Shown: positions 1-5,812 of the stretch, piece by piece
Layout: every line of letters starts with the position of its first letter
Position numbering within the stretch: the first letter of the stretch is position 1
Assembly: GCA_005798965.1 (NCBI GenBank)
Contig: SYIB01000310.1
Span: 1-5,818 of the forward strand
Direction of reading: 5' to 3'
DNA length: 5,818 nucleotides
From: Planctomycetia bacterium
Lineage (GTDB): Bacteria > Planctomycetota > Phycisphaerae > Phycisphaerales > SM1A02
The notes under the pieces: generated by a model
The model's database searches: none
What the model saw: the letters and a program-made list of their open reading frames with translations, nothing else
Told to the model about the DNA's origin: nothing
Position numbers and translations under genes: made by a program

Positions 1-884
1 AGCAGCGCCGAGAGGGCGGGCATGATGGCGACCTCCGATGCATCGTGCAGCCATCGAGCGGCAGAACCTTGCACGAACAGACCAACGAGGCACGCCACAG
101 CAGCCACCCAACTCGCGCGTTGTGCATCGAACGCACCATGTGCGGCCACACACACACCAATGATGAGTGGCACGATCGCCAGCAGCGTGGCGAAGCGTGC
201 GGCTTGCGCGAGCGGGGCGGTCGTTTCTTCACGGTGCACAAGAGCCCGATCGGTCCCGGCCGCGACAGCGGCACACCCAGTGCACGCCGCGAGCGCGAAG
301 GCGATCGCCGTGCCACGCTCTGCCTCGAGGAAGGCAAGGCACAGCAGCGTGGCGCTCATCGGCACGGCTGCAAGCCACGCCCCCTTCGCGAACGAGGTGG
401 GTTGCCGGAGTGACTGGCGCGGTCCGGGATCGGCCATCGCGCCGAGGATCGCCAACGCGGCCAGACCCAGCAGGATCCAACGGCGCGGCGCCGCAAAGTC
501 GAGCTGCGCTTGGGCCACGGCGGTCGAACAGCGCTCGACGGCGTCGAGTTCGGCGGCGGCGCTCGGGTCGTTCGTCGTCGGTGCCCTGCCTGCATGCAGC
601 ATGGCGGCGCGCCGGGCCTGAACCAGCCGCTGTGCATCGCGGAGCGCCGTCCGCTCAGCGGCGCCACCATCGATCCAGCGCACGAAGGCCGCTGGTGCGC
701 TCGGCCCCAGGACCATCGGGCCCAGCATGATGCCCGTCACGACGCCCGCGGCCACGGCGGCGTGGCGAAGGCCCGTCCGGCGCAGGAGCCAGGCGAAGCC
801 CATGGCAACCACGACCACGACGCCTGCGCCGAGCAGGGCATCGACCGTCCCTTGGTTGATCGAGTCATGGGGCTGAACCGCCAT
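1..884 (-). CDS. Partial multi-pass membrane protein, N-terminus resembling a cation:proton antiporter
   Basis: This is an open minus-strand frame of 294 codons with no stop; the 3' end lies beyond position 1. The start is well fixed: an in-frame TGA lies at 908-906 and ATG 884 is the first ATG after it. Hydrophobic segments fall near residues 16-34, 42-62, 136-150, 168-186, 193-211, 230-250 and 258-276. The first two helices, joined by RRTGLRHAAVAAG and followed by GIMLGPMVLGPSAP, resemble the opening of CPA2-type Na+/H+ or K+/H+ antiporters (pattern: Gly/Leu-rich helix, RxGLP-like turn, GxxLGPxxLG). An Ala/Arg/Glu-rich, probably helical insert at about 75-132 separates them from the remaining helices, in which I recognise no antiporter signature. 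The family assignment is therefore tentative; that it is a membrane protein is much surer. If it is an antiporter it would exchange cations for protons at the inner membrane. It is transcribed divergently from the gene at 908. Confidence 0.75.
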   Translation of the reverse strand, partial: MAVQPHDSINQGTVDALLGAGVVVVVAMGFAWLLRRTGLRHAAVAAGVVTGIMLGPMVLGPSAPAAFVRWIDGGAAERTALRDAQRLVQARRAAMLHAGRAPTTNDPSAAAELDAVERCSTAVAQAQLDFAAPRRWILLGLAALAILGAMADPGPRQSLRQPTSFAKGAWLAAVPMSATLLCLAFLEAERGTAIAFALAACTGCAAVAAGTDRALVHREETTAPLAQAARFATLLAIVPLIIGVCVAAHGAFDAQRASWVAAVACLVGLFVQGSAARWLHDASEVAIMPALSAL

Positions 885-907
885 CGCGGTCGTACAGTAG
901 CCCCGTC
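885..907. promoter_or_regulatory. Shared divergent promoter with a near-palindromic -10 element
   Basis: Only 23 bp separate the two divergent start codons. The centre reads TACAGTA at 893-899. On the plus strand TACAGT (893-898) matches the -10 consensus TATAAT at 4 of 6 positions and lies 9 nt before ATG 908. On the minus strand TACTGT (899-894) also matches at 4 of 6 and lies 9 nt before ATG 884. With normal -10 to start-site spacing, transcripts would begin within a few bases of either ATG, leaving no room for a Shine-Dalgarno site and implying leaderless translation. I find no convincing -35 hexamer on either side. The promoter role is inferred from position and symmetry. Confidence 0.5.
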
Positions 908-2671
908 ATGCCCATGCCACACGCTGCGTCGTGCATCCTGTCGATGGTCCTTGCGCTCCTCGCTGCCGCGCCGTGCGTTGCCGGCAATGCCGAAGCTGCG
1001 CTCGCGCATGTGCCGCCACAGGCGATCAGCTTCGTGATCGTTCCGGATCTTGCGCGCGCCGGCGCGGATCTCTCGGAAACGCTCGCGCGCATGAACCGCC
1101 CTGAGACGAGCGTCCTCGGCAAGCCCGTCGAGCAACTCAAGGGTTGGCTCGGCGTGGGTGAAGGCTTCGATGAACGAGGCTCGATCGTGGCCTACAGCAC
1201 CGCGATGGCCGAAGCGAAGGCCGGCGAACCGCAGGCTGAGTGGACGCTCCTGCTCCCGGCCAGCGATCCCAAGGCACTCGCTGCCTCGCTCGGCATGGGA
1301 GCCGATGGGGCGTTGACGTTCATGGGCCAGCCAGCGTTCGCTGCGCTTGGTGCATCGCACGTGATCGTGAGCCAGACTGCTGCGCTGGCGAACGGCCACG
1401 ATGCCAAGGGTGGCAGCGCGGCTTCGTTCATGAAGCTCGTGGGCGATGACCTGCGGGTGCGCGTGGATGAGGCCGAGGTGCTCGCATGGGCTGGCCCGGT
1501 CGCGCTCGGCCATGCCAAGACGATGGGCGAGCAAGCGGCGACGATCGCCATGCAGCGCGCGGCGGAGCAGGGCATGCCGACTGATGGCTTTGCCGGCCGG
1601 CGTGATGATCTGCAGCGGCTCTCGAACGCGTTCGTCGGGTCGATCGAACATGGCATCGTGTTGGTGGACATCGATGCGCTCGGTCTGGCGCTGCGACCGG
1701 TCGCGGTGCTCGCGCCGGAGGGTGCGCTGGCCAAGGCGCTCACCGTGGGCGACGCAGGGCCGGCGCCGTTCTCGCTCCTGCCCAAGGCGGCGATCTATGG
1801 CGCGCTGTCGATCGATGTGCGCGGCGTCGGCGGCGGCGCAGCGCTCAAGGCGCTCGCCGCAGCCATCGATCCGACGGGCGCCGTGATGCCGGCATGGCTC
1901 GTTGATGCGGCGGACCTCGTCGATGGGGTGCAGCTGGGCGCGTACCCGAGCAAGCTCGGCGTGATGGCTGGCGGCCTGCTCAACGACAGCAGCCTGGTCG
2001 TGGTGACCAAGGACCCGGCCGCCGTGCAGGGAGTCTTCAAGGATCGCCTGATGCAGATGGGCGGTGTCGCGGGTGGCCTGAAGCTCACGCCGACCTGGGA
2101 GGATGCGCGCACGCTGAAGGATGGCACCTCGGCGGCGGCGTTCGAGCTCAAGCCCGAGCCTGTTGCCGACGATGGGCAGGCGCGCGAGGCCGCCGCAGCC
2201 GCGGGACAGATGCTGGCAACGCAGGCGATCTTCGGCAACCGCGGCATGCACGGCTTCGCGCGCGGGGGCCAGGGTGGGCTCGTGGTGACCTACAGCCAGC
2301 GACCCGACGTGCTCACGCGCGCGACCGATGCCCAAGCAGGTCGCGGTGCGACGCTTGCCGACGATGCGGTCGTGAAGTCGATGATGCAGTGGATGGTGGC
2401 GAAGCCCGACGTCGTCGGGTTCGTCGGCATCGGGCAGCTGTTCAAGGCAGCACGGCAGATCGCAGGCTCCTTCGGAGGCGGCACCGACATGCTGCCGCCG
2501 GTTCCCAGCCGCGCAGAGCCGATCGGCCTCGCAATCGATGTCCGCGGTGGCCGCATCGAGGGCGCGATCGTGGTGCCGACCGTGGTGCTTGCCGCCATGG
2601 CTGAATACGCGGCCGATCGAGGCCCCGCGGCCGATCCCGGCACGCCGGCCGATGTCGAGCCCACGCCGTGA
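908..2671 (+). CDS. Secreted protein of unknown function (587 aa)
   Basis: I do not recognise a characterised family. ATG 908 is the first start codon after the in-frame stop at 857-859. Residues 1-25 form a Sec-type signal peptide with hydrophobic core ILSMVLALLAAAP and probable cleavage near Ala25; there is no lipobox. The rest, Ala/Gly-rich with no further strong membrane segment, should be periplasmic or exported. It contains no cysteine after the signal peptide. The mature start, PPQAISFVIVPDLARAG, followed by a recurring mix of short hydrophobic strands and helices, resembles in style the DUF3352-like planctomycete proteins that begin 'the protein as a barrier of small values', but this is a weak impression. 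The C-terminus (about 570-587) is Pro/Ala/Asp-rich and probably disordered. Its last codons overlap folP by a GTGA junction, suggesting co-transcription and translational coupling without telling the function. The antisense strand is also open for longer, but its composition is that of a GC-rich shadow. Confidence 0.85.
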   Translation: MPMPHAASCILSMVLALLAAAPCVAGNAEAALAHVPPQAISFVIVPDLARAGADLSETLARMNRPETSVLGKPVEQLKGWLGVGEGFDERGSIVAYSTAMAEAKAGEPQAEWTLLLPASDPKALAASLGMGADGALTFMGQPAFAALGASHVIVSQTAALANGHDAKGGSAASFMKLVGDDLRVRVDEAEVLAWAGPVALGHAKTMGEQAATIAMQRAAEQGMPTDGFAGRRDDLQRLSNAFVGSIEHGIVLVDIDALGLALRPVAVLAPEGALAKALTVGDAGPAPFSLLPKAAIYGALSIDVRGVGGGAALKALAAAIDPTGAVMPAWLVDAADLVDGVQLGAYPSKLGVMAGGLLNDSSLVVVTKDPAAVQGVFKDRLMQMGGVAGGLKLTPTWEDARTLKDGTSAAAFELKPEPVADDGQAREAAAAAGQMLATQAIFGNRGMHGFARGGQGGLVVTYSQRPDVLTRATDAQAGRGATLADDAVVKSMMQWMVAKPDVVGFVGIGQLFKAARQIAGSFGGGTDMLPPVPSRAEPIGLAIDVRGGRIEGAIVVPTVVLAAMAEYAADRGPAADPGTPADVEPTP

Positions 2672-3585
2672 GCAGACCGATGGCCCCGGTGCCTTCGTCT
2701 CGCCCCGCAGCGCGCTCATGGATGGTGCGCGGTGGTGATCTTCGGCTCGATCCGTCGCCGCTCCTGATGGCGGTCCTCAACTGCACGCCTGATTCCTTCA
2801 GCGATGGCGGGCTTTGGAGCGGCGATCAGGCTGTCGAGCATGCGCAAGCCTGCGTGCGTGCTGGCGCCAGGATCATCGATGTCGGTGGCGAGAGCACGCG
2901 CCCCGGCGCTGAGCGCATCGATGCACCGGAGCAGATCCGACGCACGCAGGGGGTAATCAGTGCGCTGTCGGCGTGGTTGCGCACCGAGGGTCGCAATGAG
3001 GTGGCGATCTCCATCGACACCACGCGCGCCGCCGTGGCACGGGCAGCGATCGAGGCGGGAGCCTCGATCATCAATGACGTGAGCGCATGCACGGAAGATG
3101 CAGCGCTGGCGCCGCTTGCTGCCGCCGAGGGTGCGGGGATTGTGCTCATGCACCGTGTGCTCGAACCCACGCATGATCGATGGAGCCACGAGCATGGCTC
3201 GTCGCTGGTTGAGGGGGACATCGTCGATGCCGTCGCCGCCGCACTCGCGGCTCGCGTGGCCGATGTCGTCGCATGCGGCGTTGCAAGGGGATCGATCGCC
3301 ATCGATCCGGGGCTCGGCTTCGGCAAGACCGTGCAACAGAATGTGGCGTTGGTGGCTGGGACCGCGCAATTCGTGGCGATGGGGCACCCAGTGCTCGTCG
3401 GGGCGAGCCGCAAGAGTTTCATCGGGGCCATCACGGGTGAGTCGGATCCTGCACTCCGCGTGTCGGGTTCGGTGGCGATGCATCTCGAGGCGGCCTCGCG
3501 AGGCGCGCAACTCCTGCGGGTGCATGATGTCGTTGAGCATGCGCAGGCTTTGGCGGCTTGGCGCGCGATCCGCGAACTCGCGTGA
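2668..3585 (+). CDS. folP: Dihydropteroate synthase
   Basis: This enzyme condenses 6-hydroxymethyl-7,8-dihydropterin diphosphate with p-aminobenzoate to 7,8-dihydropteroate in cytosolic folate synthesis and is the sulfonamide target. The 305-aa TIM-barrel protein is complete. Visible motifs are the pterin-binding signature MAVLNCTPDSFSDGG (34-48; Asn38), IIDVGGESTRPGA (69-81; Asp71), SIDTTRAAVARAA (115-127; Asp117), INDVSA (135-140; Asn136), IAIDPGLGFGK (210-220; Asp213), GASRKSFIG (245-253; Lys249) and RVHDV near the end (Arg284, His286). These are the substrate-contacting positions known from the family. The loop after LMH (161-162) reads RVLEPTHDRW rather than the usual MxGxPxxM pattern, followed by a region like that of planctomycete enzymes. 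The GTG start overlaps the upstream stop as GTGA, with no clear Shine-Dalgarno site, so initiation is probably coupled. ATG 2680 (residue 5) and ATG 2722 (residue 19) are alternatives; the first 20 residues precede the conserved fold. Confidence 0.96.
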   Translation: MSRPMAPVPSSRPAARSWMVRGGDLRLDPSPLLMAVLNCTPDSFSDGGLWSGDQAVEHAQACVRAGARIIDVGGESTRPGAERIDAPEQIRRTQGVISALSAWLRTEGRNEVAISIDTTRAAVARAAIEAGASIINDVSACTEDAALAPLAAAEGAGIVLMHRVLEPTHDRWSHEHGSSLVEGDIVDAVAAALAARVADVVACGVARGSIAIDPGLGFGKTVQQNVALVAGTAQFVAMGHPVLVGASRKSFIGAITGESDPALRVSGSVAMHLEAASRGAQLLRVHDVVEHAQALAAWRAIRELA

Positions 3586-3627
3586 ATCCACCGGGATTGC
3601 CGCGGGATCCAAGCGCTCGCGCAGGGC

Positions 3628-3672
3628 TACACTTCCAACTTCCCCGAACGCACCGATCGATCAAGCACGGAG
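3628..3672 (+). promoter_or_regulatory. Probable promoter -10 and ribosome binding site of the thioredoxin gene
   Basis: TACACT at 3628-3633 matches the -10 consensus at 4 of 6 positions and lies in the 97-bp gap after folP. No good -35 is visible at 16-18 bp upstream. GGAG at 3669-3672 is a Shine-Dalgarno site 10 nt before ATG 3683. The predicted leader is roughly 40 nt, unlike the leaderless arrangement suggested for the neighbouring genes. Confidence 0.45.
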
Positions 3673-3682
3673 CACACGAATC

Positions 3683-4012
3683 ATGGCCGGACAGAACACG
3701 ATGACCTTCACCGACGCGAACTTCCAGGCGGAGGTCCTCGAGAGCGACAAGCCCGTGCTGGTCGACTTCTAGGCCGAGTGGTGCGGTCCGTGCCGCATAC
3801 TCGGGCCGACGATCGATGAGGTGGCGAACGACTACGCCGGCAAGGCCAAGGTCGGCAAGCTCGACGTCGACTCGAGCCGCGACTGGGCGATGAAGCTCGA
3901 CATCCAGAGCATCCCGACCGTCATGATCTTCAAGGGCGGCAAGCTCGCCAAGAAATTCGTCGGCATCGTGCGCAAGAGCGATCTCGCCGCTGCGCTCGAC
4001 GGCGCCATGTGA
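3683..4012 (+). pseudogene. trxA: Thioredoxin interrupted by an in-frame amber (TAG) codon
   Basis: Read through the TAG, this is a 109-residue thioredoxin of normal family length. Thioredoxin is the cytosolic dithiol protein that reduces target disulfides and is recharged by thioredoxin reductase. Kept features are VLVDF (25-29) with the buried Asp28, the active site WCGPC (33-37), Lys59, the cis-proline loop SIPT (Pro78) and the C-terminal helix SDLAAALDGAM. TAG occupies codon 30 (3770-3772), where the family has a conserved Trp (VDFWAEWCGPC); a single G-to-A change in TGG explains it. The truncated product would be 29 residues with no catalytic cysteines. The next in-frame start (GTG 3821) would also miss the active site. 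ATG 3683 is preceded by GGAG; ATG 3701 is an alternative. All else is intact, so the lesion is recent, an error, or tolerated through suppression. The gene stands between folP and a hairpin-rich gap. Identity is certain; pseudogene status is not. Confidence 0.85.
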
Positions 4013-4057
4013 TCGAGGCCGATGGCGCGTGGGCGTGCGTGCGCCGCCTTGCACGCA

Positions 4058-4082
4058 ACATCAACACGATGCATGTTGATGT
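4058..4082. repeat. Inverted repeat downstream of thioredoxin
   Basis: ACATCAACA (4058-4066) and TGTTGATGT (4074-4082) are perfect 9-bp inverted arms around a 7-nt loop. There is no T-run after it, so a simple intrinsic terminator is unlikely. It is directly followed by a small TCGAC/GTCGA hairpin (4082-4095), and ATGTCGA occurs twice in tandem with 3 nt between. It is less GC-rich than its surroundings, which fits an operator-like protein-binding site as well as an RNA stem. The role is unknown. Confidence 0.5.
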
Positions 4083-4120
4083 CGACTCATGTCGATCTGG
4101 CGCCAGCATCACGATTCACC

Positions 4121-4152
4121 GACCGCCGCATCCAACGCTGGGTGCGGCGGTT
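4121..4152 (+). terminator. Strong hairpin, probable transcription terminator of the thioredoxin gene
   Basis: Arms 4121-4133 and 4140-4152 pair over 13 positions (11 Watson-Crick, 2 G-U) around the 6-nt loop AACGCT. The trailing sequence TTCAGTT is only moderately T-rich, so termination strength is uncertain. It lies 109 nt past the thioredoxin stop and before the tRNA promoter, where a terminator is expected. A weaker 5-bp stem (GCGCC 4162-4166 with GGCGC 4174-4178) follows. Confidence 0.5.
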
Positions 4153-4197
4153 CAGTTATGAGCGCCTCCTTCGGGCGCGCGGACGTCGTGCCGCCGC

Positions 4198-4226
4198 TTG
4201 CCGCGCAGCGGGTGAAGTGCTACCTT
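4198..4226 (+). promoter_or_regulatory. Probable promoter of the tRNA-Ala gene
   Basis: TTGCCG (4198-4203, 4 of 6 to the -35 consensus) and TACCTT (4221-4226, 3 of 6 to the -10 consensus) are separated by exactly 17 bp. Transcription would start near 4233, giving a leader of about 30 nt before the mature tRNA 5' end, to be removed by RNase P. The spacing supports it although the -10 match is weak. Confidence 0.45.
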
Positions 4227-4233
4227 CCCCGGC

Positions 4234-4250
4234 CCGGCGCGTTGCGCCGG
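4234..4250 (+). repeat. Hairpin in the tRNA leader
   Basis: CCGGCGC (4234-4240) and GCGCCGG (4244-4250) form a perfect 7-bp GC stem with a 3-nt GTT loop. It falls at the predicted 5' end of the precursor tRNA, 12 nt before the mature end. It could shape leader processing or be chance in GC-rich DNA. Confidence 0.4.
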
Positions 4251-4262
4251 TGTGTGCATCTT

Positions 4263-4335
4263 GGGCCCGTAGCTCATTTGGTAGAGCGCTTCCATGGCAT
4301 GGAAGAGGTGGTCGGTTCGAGCCCGATCGGGTCCA
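4263..4335 (+). tRNA. tRNA-Ala (anticodon GGC)
   Basis: The 73-nt cloverleaf is canonical. The acceptor stem GGGCCCG/CGGGTCC (4263-4269, 4328-4334) pairs over 7 bp with one G-U. The D stem GCTC/GAGC encloses ATTTGGTA. The anticodon stem CTTCC/GGAAG encloses loop ATGGCAT with anticodon GGC at 4296-4298, reading GCC and GCU alanine codons. A 5-nt variable loop AGGTG is followed by T stem GTCGG/CCGAT (one G-U at its base) with loop TTCGAGC. The discriminator is A4335. The next bases are CCT, so the CCA tail is not encoded and must be added by nucleotidyltransferase. The usual alanine identity pair G3-U70 is present (G4265 with T4332). Confidence 0.97.
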
Positions 4336-4348
4336 CCTGACGTCGCAT

Positions 4349-4375
4349 GAAGGCCGGCCTGTGCCGGCCTTCTGT
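4349..4375 (+). terminator. Hairpin terminator after tRNA-Ala
   Basis: GAAGGCCGGC (4349-4358) and GCCGGCCTTC (4363-4372) form a perfect 10-bp stem with a 4-nt CTGT loop, beginning 14 nt after the tRNA. The following TGTCGTT is only weakly T-rich. Position and stem strength make intrinsic termination of the tRNA transcript likely. Confidence 0.75.
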
Positions 4376-4417
4376 CGTTGAATGATCATCTGAACGAGTT
4401 GGAAACGACATCTGCCG

Positions 4418-4429
4418 TAGACTGGTGTG
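4418..4429 (+). promoter_or_regulatory. Probable -10 element of the surface-protein gene
   Basis: TAGACT (4418-4423) matches the -10 consensus at 4 of 6 positions. It lies 6 nt before ATG 4430, so transcription would start at or next to the ATG, implying a leaderless mRNA. TTGGAA at 4399-4404 is too close (13 bp) to be a standard -35. No Shine-Dalgarno site fits this start. Confidence 0.4.
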
Positions 4430-5812
4430 ATGTCCGTTTGGTCCGGGGCAGACCTGAAGGTCGCGGCGGTGCCGTCGCGCATCATGACGCGTCGGAGCGT
4501 GCGTTGGATGGCGGCGCTGCTGGCCCTGCTCTTGCTCGGCATCTTCGTGGCGATGATCAGGTCAGGCGGCACCACGTTTGTGCCGCCGCCGAAGTCGCGA
4601 GAGTCCAAGAAAGCGGTTCCGGTGGGCGGTGGAGCGGGTCCGACCACGATGGGGGGAGGTCACACCAAGGAGAATGATTCGAAAACTTCAACTCTGGGAA
4701 ACGAGCCGGCGAGCACCAATCCACCGTGGAGGGCCCCTGCTGATCCCCCACGCGAATCCGACCGTCCACGCGAGCCATCCGCCCCTTCGCGCACGCCGTC
4801 CGGACCACGCGGTGGCCCGATCGGTGGCGACTCGGGGCAAGTCTCCGGCGGCTTCTTCGTGGATGACCAGGGCGGCGGCGGCGGGATCGGTTCCGGCGGT
4901 TCAGGAACCAGCGGTGGCTCCAGCACGCCGAACAGCGGCGGGGGGATCAACGATCCCGACAACGACGCCTCGTCGGGCACCACCACGACCGGCGGTCCAG
5001 TCGGTGGCGGTGACGACGGTGCAGCTGTCGATTGCAACGGCGATCAGGTCAACGATGCTGCGCAGGTCGCGCAGTGCATCCTTGCCGACTTCAATGACAA
5101 CGGCATCCCCGATTGCTGCGACGAGGGCACGCCGTGCCAGACCAACGTGCTCTTCAACGGCGGTTTCGAAACCGGCCCCACAGCGATCTGCGGCAGCACC
5201 TGCATCGATGGCCCCGCTGCCATCGCCGATACTTGGAGCCTGGCGAGCGGTGCAGCAGCGCTCGGTCGATCCGACACAGGTTGTGCTGGTCGAACCTTTG
5301 AGCCGCCCCATGGTGCCCGCACGATCCAGCTTGGCACGGTGTGTTCCACGCCAGGGACACTCGCCCAGTCCATCGAGCTGCCGGTGCGCTCCACCATGCG
5401 CCTGCGGTACCGAGCCACCTGTGCAGCCGGCCAGCAGCCGGTGTTCCTTCGTGTCTCGATCGGCGAGCAGTCCTTCCTCGACCGCATCGACTGCCCAGGC
5501 GAGGGCAGCACATGGTCGACGCTGGAGCACGTGGTGGCCGCAGCGCCCGGCATCATCACGGTGGCGATCACCGCCGAGCCGGGGGCATCGGCTTCGGGTG
5601 CATGGATCGATGATGCCTTCCTTGCGGTCGATCGAGTGAATTGCCCGGCTGATCTCAATGAGGATGGGCTCGTCGGCGATCTGGACCTTGAGATCCTCTT
5701 TGGCGCATGGTCAAGCGATGGCACGGCCTGCACGTGCGACCTTGACGCCAATGACGTGGTTGACGGTGCCGACCTCGGCATCCTCATGGCGGCGTGGGGC
5801 AGTTGCAGCTGA
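4430..5812 (+). CDS. Membrane-anchored surface protein with DUF642-like and dockerin-like domains
   Basis: The 460-residue protein shows, in order: a cytoplasmic tail with Arg/Lys; a hydrophobic signal anchor at about 26-43 (MAALLALLLLGIFVAMI); a Gly/Pro/Ser-rich, probably disordered linker at 45-200; acidic Ca2+-loop motifs DCNGDQVND and DFNDNGIPD (201-232), EF-hand or thrombospondin-3 like; a beta-sandwich at about 238-400 starting NVLFNGGFETGP and ending GAWIDDAFLAV, the layout of DUF642/choice-of-anchor domains that bind carbohydrate or cell wall; and a dockerin-like C-terminus (405-459) with loops DLNEDGLVGDLDLEIL and DLDANDVVDGADLGIL ending WGSC. All 15 cysteines follow residue 200, implying disulfides outside the cytoplasm. 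There is no catalytic motif, so a binding or structural role is inferred. ATG 4430 is chosen because of the -10 just upstream; GTG 4427 is in frame, and ATG 4484 would give a shorter MTRRSVRW tail before the anchor. Confidence 0.85.
   Translation: MSVWSGADLKVAAVPSRIMTRRSVRWMAALLALLLLGIFVAMIRSGGTTFVPPPKSRESKKAVPVGGGAGPTTMGGGHTKENDSKTSTLGNEPASTNPPWRAPADPPRESDRPREPSAPSRTPSGPRGGPIGGDSGQVSGGFFVDDQGGGGGIGSGGSGTSGGSSTPNSGGGINDPDNDASSGTTTTGGPVGGGDDGAAVDCNGDQVNDAAQVAQCILADFNDNGIPDCCDEGTPCQTNVLFNGGFETGPTAICGSTCIDGPAAIADTWSLASGAAALGRSDTGCAGRTFEPPHGARTIQLGTVCSTPGTLAQSIELPVRSTMRLRYRATCAAGQQPVFLRVSIGEQSFLDRIDCPGEGSTWSTLEHVVAAAPGIITVAITAEPGASASGAWIDDAFLAVDRVNCPADLNEDGLVGDLDLEILFGAWSSDGTACTCDLDANDVVDGADLGILMAAWGSCS

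Noticed and set aside
22..730. Several plus-strand open frames over the first 730 bases
   Set aside because: They translate to Arg/Ala/Ser-rich sequence without motifs, while the minus strand gives one uninterrupted, clearly transmembrane protein through the same bases.
930..980. Possible lipoprotein signal in the secreted protein because of Cys9 and Cys23
   Set aside because: Neither cysteine is preceded by a lipobox (Leu-Ala/Ser-Gly/Ala-Cys); the residues before Cys23 are Ala-Ala-Pro.
737..2719. A 660-codon open frame on the minus strand, longer than the plus-strand gene it covers
   Set aside because: It is rich in Arg, His and Cys, has no signal or recognisable motif, overlaps the divergent gene's start region, and mirrors the codon periodicity of the plus-strand gene, which has a signal peptide and a coupled junction with folP. 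It is a GC-rich shadow.
3585..3598. Small hairpin AATCC/GGATT right after the folP stop
   Set aside because: A 5-bp stem with no T-run is too weak to call a terminator.
3098..3772. A plus-strand frame running out of folP into the thioredoxin start and ending at the amber codon
   Set aside because: Its folP part is out-of-frame shadow. Only the last 29 codons, from ATG 3683, are real thioredoxin; a fusion protein is not plausible.
3821..4012. A possible short protein starting at GTG within thioredoxin
   Set aside because: It is the C-terminal remainder after the amber codon, lacks the CxxC and has no ribosome binding site of its own.
4022..4381. Open frames across the tRNA and its flanks
   Set aside because: They pass through a canonical tRNA and hairpins and show no protein-like composition.
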